A stretch of 64,000 nucleotides of DNA, from the NCBI GenBank assembly GCA_050736615.1, contig JBOHWL010000136.1:1-64000 (forward strand). The letters run 5' to 3'. The notes below the pieces were generated by a model, which saw only the letters and a list, made by a program, of their open reading frames with translations, ran no database searches and had not been told where the DNA came from. A program made the position numbers and the translations under genes. The stretch is from JBOHWJ01 sp050736615 (lineage in GTDB: Bacteria > Desulfobacterota > Binatia > Binatales > Binataceae). Below, one piece after another: positions 27,704 to 36,490 of this stretch. How positions within the stretch are numbered: the stretch's first letter is position 1; every line of letters begins with the position of its first letter.

Positions 27704-30142
27704 ATGGCTGGTGCTAACGGCAACAATTCGGGTAAGGCGGGCGCCTTCATCCTGCGCTTTCGGGCTCCGATCGGCGCAATCTTGGTGATCATCACATTGT
27801 TCATGGCCTACTGGGCGGTACATGTGCCGATAGCCACTCATTTCGAAGATTTCTTCCCCGCCAACCATCCCAACACGCTGCTGTATCGCAAATACCGCCG
27901 CCAATACGGCGGAGCGCAAACCCTGGTCCTGATGTTGCGCCTGAAGCATGGCGACATTTTTAACTTCAAGACCCTGCAGACGATCCTGGACTTGAACACA
28001 GAGGTGAACGCCCTACCGGGGGTGAATCACAACGAAGTCTTTTCGCTGGCTTCCTACCGCGTCGTCTATGCGCGCGCCCTGCCGGGCGAGCTGGTGGCAT
28101 CGCCGTTCATGTATCCGAAGGTGCCGCAAACCAGTCAGCAGCTCGCGGATTTGAAGCAAACCGTGCGGGCCCATCGCGCGCAACTGGCCGGTTACGTCAC
28201 GCCCGATGATAAGGGGGCGTTGGTGATCGCCAGCTTCAATGAGGAAGGTCTCGACTACGGCGCGTTGTTTAACGACGTGCAAAACATCATCAAAAAGCAC
28301 CAGGACGCCAATACCCGCATCTACGCCAGCGGCGCGGCGATGTTTTCCGCCTGGGGTTATCATTACCTGCCGCGCATCGCGTTGATTTTCGCCGTGTCGG
28401 TCGTACTAATGCTGCTCATCCTGTTCTTTACGCTGGGCCGGCGTACCGGATGGTGGGCGCCAATTCTGACCGGCATCTGCTCGGCGATCTGGGGCCTCGG
28501 CTTCATGAGCCTGATGCGCTTCAATTTCGATCCGGTGATGCTGGTTATCCCGTTCATCCTGACCGCGCGTGACTTGAGCCACGGCATCCAATGGCATGGC
28601 CGTTATTATGAGGAACTCGATCACATCGAGAACAAGATGGCGGCTTGTGCGAGCACGGCGGACCGCATGCTCGCGCCGGGAGTGTTGGCGGTGGTCGCCA
28701 ATGTCGCCGGCATCGTGTTCCTGGCATGTGGTGATATTCCGGCACTCAGGCAAATCGGCTTTGGCGGCGCGGTATGGCTGGGCGCGAGTGTCGCGATGGT
28801 CTTCCTGTTCCAGCCGATTCTGATGAGCTATCTGGCGCGTCCGGAAGTGCGTGAGCATAGCTGGCTGGTGCGCAAGCGCGATAGCGATCACAAATCGAGC
28901 TATCGTTCGGCGGGCGAATGGGTGGCGGCGCTGCCGGTCAGGCCGGGAGCGTTGCGCATCGGAGTAATTGCCGGCGGCGTCGGCTTGTTAATCGCGGGCG
29001 TCGTGGCGAGCCAATACTCGTTGATCGGTTATCAGACTCAGGGTACGCCGATTTACCGGCCTGCCGCCAAGATTAACCGGGATACCGCGGAAATCAGCAA
29101 ATTCATCCCGACCAATTACGCCTGGGTGGTGCTCGACACGCCCAATTACATGCATACGCAATCCAGTGTTGCGGTGGGAACGTTGCGCATGGCCGATGAT
29201 CTCGGCAGTTACCTGATGAGCCGCGGCGACGCGGTCGCCGTAATCAGTTTCGCCAATGTCGGGACCAAGCCGATGAATCAGTTGCTCCACAACGGCTTTC
29301 CCAAATACATGGCGATGCCAAACAGCGATGTGCTGAGCGGCGACCTGTGGGGCTTTTTCTTCAGCGGCACCGCGCCCGACGAGGTCTATCAATTTTTCGC
29401 CAATTCCCCCAACATGACCAACACCTGTATCCGCGTGCTGCTGCCCGATCATACCTACACGCGGCTGCGGCGATTGCGCACGGACATCGCCTATTTCGTC
29501 AAGCATCGTGTGAAACCCGCGCCGGATCTCACCAAAGTCAAAGTGCTCTACCTCGGCGGCGATGCCGGCCTGTATTTAGCGGCCGACGATGTCATTTCGC
29601 ACCTTAACGTGCTCAATATCGCCCTTGCGCTGGCGGCGATTTTCCTGTGCTGCGCAATCGTGTTCCGCTCGATCACGGCCGGTATTCTGTTTGCCGTGGC
29701 CGCCGTGATGGCGAACTTCGCCGCCTTCATTTACATGAGCGCCTATGGCATCGGCCTCACCATCGACACCATCCCGGTGATCTCCGTCGGCATTGGCCTG
29801 GGGGTTGATTTCGGCATCTACACGGTGGCGCGCATCCGCGAGGAGGTGGCGTCGGGCAAACCACTCGAGAGCGCGATTGCAACCGCGCTGCGTACCACCG
29901 GTGGCTGGGTCTTCGCGACCTTTCTCGTGATTGTCGCGGGCATGATCCCGTGGGTGTTTTCCCCCCTGTTGTTCCATAACGAAATGAGCGTGCTGCTGAT
30001 CCTGTTGATGGTCGCCAACGTGCTCATCGGGATGCTGGTATTGCCAGCCTTTATCGCATGGCGCCGGCCGCGCTTCGTGACCTCGATGGCGCCGCCGGCG
30101 GCGGAAAAAGCCGAGCCGGTGGCAGGCGCGCACGCGGGGTGA
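27704..30142 (+). CDS. MMPL/RND-superfamily exporter
   Basis: An 812-residue membrane transporter of the MMPL/HpnN/SSD group with about 12 transmembrane helices arranged in two halves. An N-terminal helix (FRAPIGAILVIITLFMAYWA) precedes the first periplasmic domain (FEDFFPANHPNTLLYRKYRR); a helix bundle begins near residue 225. The second helix bundle contains IPVISVGIGLGVDFGIYTVA, with the acidic residue typical of proton coupling. No adaptor or channel gene is attached. In related environmental genomes such exporters often sit beside DUF1302/DUF1329 genes, but these are not present. Lipid or hydrocarbon-related substrates are possible. Confidence 0.88.
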   Translation: MAGANGNNSGKAGAFILRFRAPIGAILVIITLFMAYWAVHVPIATHFEDFFPANHPNTLLYRKYRRQYGGAQTLVLMLRLKHGDIFNFKTLQTILDLNTEVNALPGVNHNEVFSLASYRVVYARALPGELVASPFMYPKVPQTSQQLADLKQTVRAHRAQLAGYVTPDDKGALVIASFNEEGLDYGALFNDVQNIIKKHQDANTRIYASGAAMFSAWGYHYLPRIALIFAVSVVLMLLILFFTLGRRTGWWAPILTGICSAIWGLGFMSLMRFNFDPVMLVIPFILTARDLSHGIQWHGRYYEELDHIENKMAACASTADRMLAPGVLAVVANVAGIVFLACGDIPALRQIGFGGAVWLGASVAMVFLFQPILMSYLARPEVREHSWLVRKRDSDHKSSYRSAGEWVAALPVRPGALRIGVIAGGVGLLIAGVVASQYSLIGYQTQGTPIYRPAAKINRDTAEISKFIPTNYAWVVLDTPNYMHTQSSVAVGTLRMADDLGSYLMSRGDAVAVISFANVGTKPMNQLLHNGFPKYMAMPNSDVLSGDLWGFFFSGTAPDEVYQFFANSPNMTNTCIRVLLPDHTYTRLRRLRTDIAYFVKHRVKPAPDLTKVKVLYLGGDAGLYLAADDVISHLNVLNIALALAAIFLCCAIVFRSITAGILFAVAAVMANFAAFIYMSAYGIGLTIDTIPVISVGIGLGVDFGIYTVARIREEVASGKPLESAIATALRTTGGWVFATFLVIVAGMIPWVFSPLLFHNEMSVLLILLMVANVLIGMLVLPAFIAWRRPRFVTSMAPPAAEKAEPVAGAHAG

Positions 30143-30195
30143 AGCATCGCGCGCGCTGAGAGACGCGCAAGTTCGCAGGCGGGGTTGTTATACGA

Positions 30196-30522
30196 TCAAA
30201 ACGGACCGCGATGGGCGGCCTCGAAATGGATCTCCAGCAATTTGCGTTCGGCGCGGATAGATTTCAGCGCCGCCTCGCGCACTTGCTCGAAATCCCGTTG
30301 CAGCCACGGTCCTAGTCGCGCAAGGAGCGCATCGGGATCGTCGCCGACGTGGCCAAGCAATGACGCCGCGATACGGCAATGCAGAACCACGCGCTCGATG
30401 CCGTCAGCGCGCTCCAATGCGAGCGTCAGCAACACGCTCTGGTCGTCGGTCACGGCCGGGGCCGCGAGGGACAGCCGGTAAGTCCCGCGCCCGGTATTAA
30501 GCGCAACGGCCAATTGATACAA
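30196..30522 (-). CDS. Hypothetical protein following secF
   Basis: A 108-residue protein with no signal peptide or membrane segment. It alternates strands (GRGTYRLSLAAPAV; DQSVLLTLALERADGIERVV) and a C-terminal amphipathic helix rich in Arg and Glu (LQRDFEQVREAALKSIRAER). It lies 40 bases downstream of secF on the same strand and is probably co-transcribed. I do not recognise a family. Codon use looks like its neighbours. Confidence 0.6.
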   Translation of the reverse strand: MYQLAVALNTGRGTYRLSLAAPAVTDDQSVLLTLALERADGIERVVLHCRIAASLLGHVGDDPDALLARLGPWLQRDFEQVREAALKSIRAERKLLEIHFEAAHRGPF

Positions 30523-30562
30523 GTCCGAACGCCGGCGAGCGGTCTAACCTTCTCAATACCGG

Positions 30563-31495
30563 CTAGGCGGCTTTGGAAAGCCGTTTGCTGACGTGTCCCC
30601 TTTCCCAATAAAGGACTACCGGTCCGGCGATATAGATCGATGAATAGGTGCCGGTGATCACGCCGATGAGCAGCGTGAACGAGGCCGGGCGCAGGATCGG
30701 TCCGCCCAGGGCCAGCAGGGCGATCAACACCGTCATAGCGGTGCCGGATGTGAGCAGGGTGCGCGACAACGTTTCGTTGATCGCCCGATTCATCAGCGAA
30801 TCGATCGGCTCGCGCCGCCGCTTGGCCGCATCTTCGCGAATTCTGTCTGACACGATGATCGTGTCATGAACCGAATAACCGATCACCGTGAGCAATGCCG
30901 CCAGAGTGGTGAGGTCAAATTCCAGCCGCGAGAGCATCAGCGCCAGCAACACCACCAGCACGTCGTGGACGAGGGCAATCACCGCGCCGGCGCCGAAGCT
31001 CCAACTGACATGACGGAACTGCCAGGCGATGTATATACCCATGAAGATGCAGGCGAACACCACCGCTTCGGTGCCGTCCACGCGCAAATCGCGGCCGACT
31101 TTGGCGCCAACCGTCTCGACCCGCACCACGGCGGCTTTATTGGTATTGCCGTAACTTGCGGTCAGCGCCGATTCGAGCCGCTTCGCCAAACTGCCGATAT
31201 TGTTGACCTTTTCGAAACGCACCAGGAATTGGTGCTTGGACGAGCCAAAATCCTGCACGGTGACTTCGCCCAGATTAAGCGTCGCCATCGCGCTGCGAAT
31301 ACGGTCGCCGTTGGTGGGATGGTCGAAGCGCAACTGGACCACGCTGCCGCCGGCGAAATCGACGCCGAAATTCAGCCCGACGAAAATCAGTAGGATGATC
31401 GAGGCGAGATTGATCGCGGTCGAGAGTGCCACGAAAAAGTGGCGCTTGCCGACAAAATCAATATTTACGTCGGGCCGAATCAGTTGTAGCGACAT
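30563..31495 (-). CDS. secF: Protein translocase subunit SecF
   Basis: A 310-residue SecF, part of the SecDF complex that uses the proton gradient to pull exported proteins through SecYEG. The first helix is followed by VGLNFGVDFAGGSVVQLRF, the family signature. A six-helix layout is evident, and the conserved ALLTVIGYSVHDTIIVSDRI with RRREPIDSLMNRAINETLSR and TLLTSGTAM completes it. Length is normal. secD normally precedes secF directly or is fused to it. Here the 270 bases upstream hold no secD. Confidence 0.95.
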   Translation of the reverse strand: MSLQLIRPDVNIDFVGKRHFFVALSTAINLASIILLIFVGLNFGVDFAGGSVVQLRFDHPTNGDRIRSAMATLNLGEVTVQDFGSSKHQFLVRFEKVNNIGSLAKRLESALTASYGNTNKAAVVRVETVGAKVGRDLRVDGTEAVVFACIFMGIYIAWQFRHVSWSFGAGAVIALVHDVLVVLLALMLSRLEFDLTTLAALLTVIGYSVHDTIIVSDRIREDAAKRRREPIDSLMNRAINETLSRTLLTSGTAMTVLIALLALGGPILRPASFTLLIGVITGTYSSIYIAGPVVLYWERGHVSKRLSKAA

Positions 31496-31764
31496 CGTGC
31501 CTGTTCCAACTCCTGGCGAGCGAGCGGCTCGGGCCAGCGGCTCGCATGTCCGTCCCGCCCCACACGGTAAAGCTTGGCCGGCCCTAGGGTCTCCCCAGCC
31601 TGCCGTGAAGCGTACATGCGTTGTGCATGAAATTAGCCGTTCGGAACCGCAAAGAAAAGTGCTCAGTGGAGCTTGAGGCGATCATCCGCGAAGTCGAGGT
31701 GTGACGCTCGGTCTTGATATTGTCCGGGACCGTGGTGCGGACGAACACCGGCGCCAGATTGATG

Positions 31765-32103
31765 CTAAGCGGCTGCCGTATGCGCTTTGGCGCATTTCGC
31801 GCACATATTGTTCTGATTGTTGGGGTCTTCCTGCAGGCCTTCGTCAAGCGAATGGCATACCTTCATGCATTTTGCACAGATGAAGTAGATGCCTTCGATG
31901 GTCTTGTTGATGCGCTCGCGATTGAGAATCCGCCCTTTGAGCTTTTCTATGCGGATACCCAGAAGGTCCTGGTATTGGCGCTTGATCTTGCGTCGGCCCG
32001 CTTCGTCCTTGGGCAGATCCGCATCTTCTTCGTTGTCTTCCGCAGTCTCGGTGAAGCTGTACACGTCGCGCTTGGTGGATTTAGTCTTGCGGACTCGCGC
32101 CAT
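31765..32103 (-). CDS. Small four-cysteine zinc-ribbon protein, unknown function
   Basis: A 112-residue highly charged protein. The N-terminal half is basic and then acidic (MARVRKTKSTKRDVYSFTET, then EDNEEDADLPKDE). A helical Arg/Lys-rich middle (KLKGRILNRERINKTIEG) precedes IYFICAKCMKVCHSLDEGLQ and NNMCAKCAKAHTAAA, giving two CAKC motifs likely to bind one zinc. A GGAGG ribosome site lies in the short space after the upstream small zinc-ribbon gene, so the two form an operon. No family is recognised; a nucleic-acid or ribosome-linked role is conceivable but unproven. Confidence 0.7.
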   Translation of the reverse strand: MARVRKTKSTKRDVYSFTETAEDNEEDADLPKDEAGRRKIKRQYQDLLGIRIEKLKGRILNRERINKTIEGIYFICAKCMKVCHSLDEGLQEDPNNQNNMCAKCAKAHTAAA

Positions 32104-32121
32104 GGCTGTGCTAAGCCTCCA

Positions 32122-32292
32122 TCAGCGAATACGCCCGACAAAGCCGCAATTTTTTTCGCAAACCAAATAAAAGCCCTTGCGGCCAAAGCCGGCGAACATG
32201 GTCACCTTGCTTTCCGAACCGCACGTCGGGCACAGATGCTTGTGCTCATTCTGGCGACCCTTTTCGGCCGTCTTTGCCTTTCTTTCAGCCAT
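32122..32292 (-). CDS. 56-residue zinc-ribbon protein
   Basis: A short gene directly upstream of 31765-32103. It encodes MAERKAKTAEKGRQNEHKHL followed by CPTCGSESKVTMFAGFGRKG and FYLVCEKNCGFVGRIR. The CPTC...CEKNC pairs form a compact zinc ribbon like those of small ribosomal or RNA-binding proteins. A GAGG stretch 14-17 bases upstream is a possible ribosome site. Its stop TGA is followed at once by GGAGG, the ribosome site of the next gene, so the pair is translationally linked. I know of no named family to assign it to. Confidence 0.65.
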   Translation of the reverse strand: MAERKAKTAEKGRQNEHKHLCPTCGSESKVTMFAGFGRKGFYLVCEKNCGFVGRIR

Positions 32293-32579
32293 TTCTGTTA
32301 CGCGCCCTCTTCACTGTGCTGCTTCAATAACCATAATCATGATTCGCGTGGTATTCCGTCGGATGATGCCCCGCGTCATGCATAGCGGCTACACTTTAGC
32401 ACGACCGGTGATATGAAAACCAAAAATCACCCGGCCAATTACCGTCCTGACGCCAATTGTCGTCGCGCAATAGTCCGGGTGCGAATTAGCGTAAACGCCG
32501 CCACTCCCCAGAGTCAATACTGGCGCTGATCGTGCCGGTAGTTGCGTCTGCACGAGGCGACGTCTATCCCTAATGCTGC

Positions 32580-33476
32580 TTGAAGCAGTGGTTAAAAGAA
32601 AACGACCCGGTTTTGTTCATCGATCGCAAGGGCCGACGCTATCTGAAGGTCTTGCGCCGGGGCCAGAAGATTGAAATCCGGGGAAATATCACGGCCGAAG
32701 CCTTATGGGACCTCGAAGAAGGTTCGCGCGTCAAACTGAGTTCGGGTGAAAGCTACCTGGTGATACGGCCGACCTACGCCGATCTGATTCCGCATTTGCC
32801 GCGCGCGGCACAAGTGATCTATCCCAAAGATACGGGCCCGCTGCTGATATGGGGCGATGTCTATCCCGGCGCGACCGTGATCGAAGGCGGGGCTGGCGCG
32901 GGCGCGCTGACGATCGCGCTGCTGCGCGCCGTTGGCCCCGCGGGGCGCGTGATTTCATATGAGTTGCGCGAGGATTTCGCCGCCGCCGCGCGCCGCAACG
33001 TCGCTACTTTTTTCGGTGACGCACCCAATTGGACGATTAAGTTGCGCAACCTCTTCGACGGTTTCGATGAGACCGAAGTGGACCGCATGTTTATCGACCT
33101 GGCCGAACCGGGACGCGCGCTCGAAGCCGCCGCGCGGGCGTTGCGGCCGGGCGGCGTGTTCGTCGCCTACGTGCCAACCGCGATACAATTGAAAGACACC
33201 GTTGACGCGTTGGCGTTGCGGCCGGAATTTGGCGAAATCGACAGCTTCGAAACCTTGATGCGCCATTGGCAGGTCAAAGGCCTCAGCGTGCGTCCGGTCC
33301 ATCGCATGGTTGCTCATTCCGCGTTCATAATTGTCGCACGCCGCCTCGCCTCATCGTCCTCACCGGTTATGATCGGGGCGCCCGAAAGCACCCACGGTGA
33401 GGTCAGGCTCGACCATCGGACATCAGGCGAAGGCCATCTGGACGAGGGCGACGATGACGCGGACGAGGAGCATTAG
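32580..33476 (+). CDS. trmI: tRNA (adenine-58-N1)-methyltransferase
   Basis: A 298-residue class I methyltransferase of the TrmI family, which methylates A58 in the tRNA T loop. The N-terminal barrel (VLFIDRKGRRYLKVLRRGQK) is typical; the SAM motif is VIEGGAGAGALTIALLRAVG, and FIDLAEPGRALEAAARALRP and YVPTAIQLKDTVDAL follow. The start is the TTG at 32580 because the protein begins close to the family start there and no ATG is available in frame; no good ribosome site is seen. The last 45 residues are an acidic tail (EGHLDEGDDDADEEH) not found in most TrmI proteins. Confidence 0.92.
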   Translation: MKQWLKENDPVLFIDRKGRRYLKVLRRGQKIEIRGNITAEALWDLEEGSRVKLSSGESYLVIRPTYADLIPHLPRAAQVIYPKDTGPLLIWGDVYPGATVIEGGAGAGALTIALLRAVGPAGRVISYELREDFAAAARRNVATFFGDAPNWTIKLRNLFDGFDETEVDRMFIDLAEPGRALEAAARALRPGGVFVAYVPTAIQLKDTVDALALRPEFGEIDSFETLMRHWQVKGLSVRPVHRMVAHSAFIIVARRLASSSSPVMIGAPESTHGEVRLDHRTSGEGHLDEGDDDADEEH

Positions 33477-33558
33477 ATGCGCGCGACGCGGCTCGCGTCA
33501 TGCCAAACGCGCCCGGTTACGAAACAGTCGAATGGCAAAATAAGCGGCGGAGGTGGTG

Positions 33559-34488
33559 ATGGCTACCACATACAATACGGCGCAAATCGCGGAACTGCTC
33601 GAGCGCGTCAGTAATTGGGGTCGCTGGGGCAGCGAGGATCAAAAAGGCGCGCTGAATTTCATTACGGATGCCAAGCGGACGGCCGCCGCGCGTTTGGTGC
33701 AAACCGGCGAAACGGTTTCTTTAGCCCTGCCACTGCCGACCCATCCCGCACGCGATAATCCCGTGCCGGTGACTCATCTTATGATTCGCTCGGGCCAGAT
33801 AGGTCATCCGCTCGGCTCCTTTGGATGCGCCGATTACTTCGCGATCGAGCCGCATGGGCTTGCCACCACCCATCTTGACGCCCTCTGCCATCATTTTTAC
33901 CGCGGCAAAATGTACAACGGCTTTGACGTGTCCGAGGTCGATTTCCAAGGCGCGCACAAATGCGCCATCGAGGTCGCTCGCGACGGTATCATCAGTCGCG
34001 GGGTGCTGTTTGATATCCCGAAGAGCAAACGGGTCGAATGGGTTGAACCCGGCGATGCGATCTACCCAGAGGATCTCGAAGCGGCGGAACGCGAGCAGCG
34101 CGCGCGGGTGGGCGAGGGCGATGTGATGTTGTTGCGCACCGGGCGTTTTACCTTGCGCCGGCAAAAGGGTGCCGGCGCCATCGCCGGGATGAACATGCCC
34201 GGAATGCACGCTTCCTGCCTGCCATGGCTACATGAGCGGCGTATCGCGATGCTCGTGTCCGACGCGGTAAGCGACGTGCTACCGACCGCCTATGATGCGC
34301 CGTTGAAAATGCCGATTCATACGGGAACGCTGGTGATGATGGGGGTTCATCTGGTCGACAACGCCGACCTCGACGCGCTTGCCAAAAAATGCGCCCGGCT
34401 GGGGCGTTACGATTTTATGTTCGCCCTGTTGCCGTTGATCCTCGAACGCGGCACGGCTTCGCCCGCCAACCCGGTCGCAATGTTTTGA
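33559..34488 (+). CDS. Cyclase family protein (kynurenine formamidase-like metal hydrolase)
   Basis: A 309-residue member of the cyclase/KynB superfamily of metal-dependent hydrolases. The signature is THLDALCHHFYRGKMYNG with the HxxxDxxxH-type ligands, preceded by GCADYFAIEPHGLA. Many environmental relatives are annotated only as cyclase family. The ATG at 33559 is chosen because GGAGG (33549-33553) lies 5 bases upstream; the GTG at 33553 overlaps that site. No tryptophan-catabolism gene is near, so the substrate is unknown. Confidence 0.88.
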   Translation: MATTYNTAQIAELLERVSNWGRWGSEDQKGALNFITDAKRTAAARLVQTGETVSLALPLPTHPARDNPVPVTHLMIRSGQIGHPLGSFGCADYFAIEPHGLATTHLDALCHHFYRGKMYNGFDVSEVDFQGAHKCAIEVARDGIISRGVLFDIPKSKRVEWVEPGDAIYPEDLEAAEREQRARVGEGDVMLLRTGRFTLRRQKGAGAIAGMNMPGMHASCLPWLHERRIAMLVSDAVSDVLPTAYDAPLKMPIHTGTLVMMGVHLVDNADLDALAKKCARLGRYDFMFALLPLILERGTASPANPVAMF

Positions 34489-34626
34489 GACGAAAGGCAT
34501 GTCGCGAGCCGGATGTGAGCCGCTGAGTAAGTTGGCTGGCTGAGGCACGGTCGTGCGTGTGAATTTGTCAGCCCAGCGTCGCGAGCGATCTCCGTCGTTT
34601 CACCGGTCTCAGAGTCTGTGAATTTT

Positions 34627-34698
34627 TGTCATTCTGAACGGAGTCCGCCGCCAGCTTCGCCGCACAGAGCGGCTCCGCTGGTGGTGTTCGGAATGACA
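34627..34698. repeat. Dispersed intergenic repeat, copy 4 (compact)
   Basis: TGTCATTC at 34627-34634 and GAATGACA at 34691-34698 are perfect inverted ends around a 56-base interior. The interior GCTTCGCCGCACAGAGCGGC and the next TCCGCTGG resemble copy 3. The tail after the right end (AATCTTCGCACACTCTC) only weakly recalls the CTTGTGCGGAGC tail of other copies. It sits between the cyclase gene and the methyltransferase gene. Confidence 0.75.
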
Positions 34699-34786
34699 GA
34701 AAAAAATCTTCGCACACTCTCAGGATGGCCATCGTGCGATCACCGTCGCTCCATCGTCATTGGAGAGGTAACCTCGCAAGCGCAAG

Positions 34787-35518
34787 ATGGGAATACCGGT
34801 AATGGCCAGACAGGATTTCAGCCGGCGCAGCACCGAGTCGGAAATGATGGATGATGGCAGCGTGACTTTCGAGGCTTTTCGCGACTGCCTGCGTGATCTC
34901 GAGATCGTCAATCGCTTCACCCTGGCCTATCGGCCGACGAGACATTGGTTGAAACGTGTTTTGCGGGATCGGCTCTCGAATAATTGCACTTCGATTCTTG
35001 ATGTTGGAAGTGGTGGCGGCGGGATGCTGCGGCGCATCGCGAACTGGGCCGGCAAGAACGGCCGCCGGGTCGAACTTGTCGGCGTGGACCTCAATCCGTG
35101 GTCCAAGCGATCGGCCGAAGAGGCCACGCCGTCAGATGCATCGATCCGCTTCGAGACCTCGGATATCTTCACATTCGAGCCCGGCAAAATCGACTTCGTC
35201 ATCAGCTCGCTCTTCACGCATCATCTGACCGACAGCGACGTGGTGCGCTTTCTTCGATGGATGGATCAGCACGCGACACGCGGCTGGTTCATAAACGATC
35301 TGCACCGTCATTCCGTGCCGGCCTTTGTAATCAGGCACGCCACGCGCCTTTTGCGCTTCGATCGGATGGTGCGCTACGACGGGCCAGTCTCGGTCGCGCG
35401 GGCGTTTACGGCCAAGGACTGGCGGCGTCTTCTCGCCGCGGCCGGTATACCAGCCGAGCGCACCCGGATCGATTGGTACTTTCCTTTCCGATACTGCGTG
35501 ACAGGCTGGAAGGCGTAA
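34787..35518 (+). CDS. Class I SAM-dependent methyltransferase
   Basis: A 243-residue methyltransferase domain protein. Motif I is ILDVGSGGGGMLRRIANWA, the acidic cofactor residue is in VELVGVDLNPWSKRS, and FVISSLFTHHLTDSDVVRFL is the post-motif region. The C-terminal part (GPVSVARAFTAKDWRRLL) resembles methyltransferases found next to type III polyketide synthases. No such synthase is nearby. The ATG at 34802 (MARQDF) is an alternative start. Substrate unknown. Confidence 0.85.
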   Translation: MGIPVMARQDFSRRSTESEMMDDGSVTFEAFRDCLRDLEIVNRFTLAYRPTRHWLKRVLRDRLSNNCTSILDVGSGGGGMLRRIANWAGKNGRRVELVGVDLNPWSKRSAEEATPSDASIRFETSDIFTFEPGKIDFVISSLFTHHLTDSDVVRFLRWMDQHATRGWFINDLHRHSVPAFVIRHATRLLRFDRMVRYDGPVSVARAFTAKDWRRLLAAAGIPAERTRIDWYFPFRYCVTGWKA

Positions 35519-35605
35519 GACCACGGTGGCGTGATCGCCAGCGCTAACGTCGCGACGCCGTGGATATCACGGCGTCATCAACCAAATCGGGATAAAGCCG
35601 AATTT

Positions 35606-36040
35606 TTATTTCAGGAACTGAACCGTAGCGGTGCCGATCACCAAGCGCTCGGCTTCCTCGCTTTCCATCCACAGGTCCATATCAACCGTACGTTCCTCAT
35701 CGTTTTTGTGGGTCACGAAACCCTGGAGCGTGATGGTATGGTCGGGCAGCACCGGTTGGCGATAAGTGGTGCCGAGCCGAATCAGCTTGGCGTCGCCGTG
35801 GCCAATCCAATCAGTCACCAGACGGCTCAAGATCGCCAGACTCATATTGCCGGGCGCGATCATGCCGGGCAGGCCTTCTTTTTTCGCACCCTCGTCGTCG
35901 GTGAAGCGCGGCACCCACATTCCGGTCGCGCGCGCGTAATTGCGCACCTGGTCTTTGCTCAAAAGGATCTCGAGCGGACCTAGCGCGTCGACACCAATTT
36001 CCACGTCCTCGTAACGTTTGCCGGTTTTGTCTTCGGACAT
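35606..36040 (-). CDS. MaoC-fold dehydratase subunit
   Basis: A 144-residue hot-dog-fold protein of the MaoC/R-hydratase family, expected to act on CoA thioesters. Family cues are KRYEDVEIGVDALGPLEILL and ARATGMWVPRFTDDEGAKKE. Then comes GMIAPGNMSLAILSRLVTDW, where the hydratase His/Asp pair would be expected; the usual Asp-x-x-x-x-His is not evident, so it may be the non-catalytic half of a pair. It follows the second MaoC-like gene by 6 bases, and the two likely form a heterodimer as in ChsH1-ChsH2. Confidence 0.82.
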   Translation of the reverse strand: MSEDKTGKRYEDVEIGVDALGPLEILLSKDQVRNYARATGMWVPRFTDDEGAKKEGLPGMIAPGNMSLAILSRLVTDWIGHGDAKLIRLGTTYRQPVLPDHTITLQGFVTHKNDEERTVDMDLWMESEEAERLVIGTATVQFLK

Positions 36041-36046
36041 GATAAC

Positions 36047-36490
36047 TCAGGGGCGATTCATGAAACGATGATCGATATGGGCGACGGTCTGGCCGTTCTG
36101 ATTGGTAAGGGTCGAGCGCACGATGACGAACACCATCAAGCCGCTGCGCCCGGTCTTTTCGTAAATCTCCTTGACGTGCGAGCTCAGTGTCACCGCGTCG
36201 CCGGGGCGAATCGGCGTGACGAATTCAACGTCTTTGCCGGCGTCAAAGCCTTGTCGTCCAAAACGCGGCACATGCTCGAAGAAGTGGCGCCCGTTGCGAA
36301 ACGTGACGGCGAAGGAGGGCGGCGCGGTGAGCTCGCCATACGGTCCTTGTTTGGCCGCCGCGGGGTCGGTGTGAATCGGATTGGTTTCACCGATCGCGGC
36401 GCAAAAACTCTTTACCGCCTCGGCGGTGACTGGCACCGGGTCGCTTACCTCGAAGACCTTGCCGATCAGCGCCGGATCGTAATCAACCAT
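36047..36490 (-). CDS. MaoC-like dehydratase (FAS1-type N-terminal domain)
   Basis: A 147-residue protein beginning at ATG 36490 (MVDYDPALIGKVFEVSDPVP), the normal N-terminus of this family. KSFCAAIGETNPIHTDPAAA holds the position near the catalytic Asp and His, and GKDVEFVTPIRPGDAVTLSS is the CoA-facing beta sheet. The longer frame up to 36628 reads into the upstream gene and is rejected. The start overlaps the stop of the PHP gene by 8 bases, so translation is coupled. It probably partners with the MaoC protein just downstream. Confidence 0.85.
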   Translation of the reverse strand: MVDYDPALIGKVFEVSDPVPVTAEAVKSFCAAIGETNPIHTDPAAAKQGPYGELTAPPSFAVTFRNGRHFFEHVPRFGRQGFDAGKDVEFVTPIRPGDAVTLSSHVKEIYEKTGRSGLMVFVIVRSTLTNQNGQTVAHIDHRFMNRP

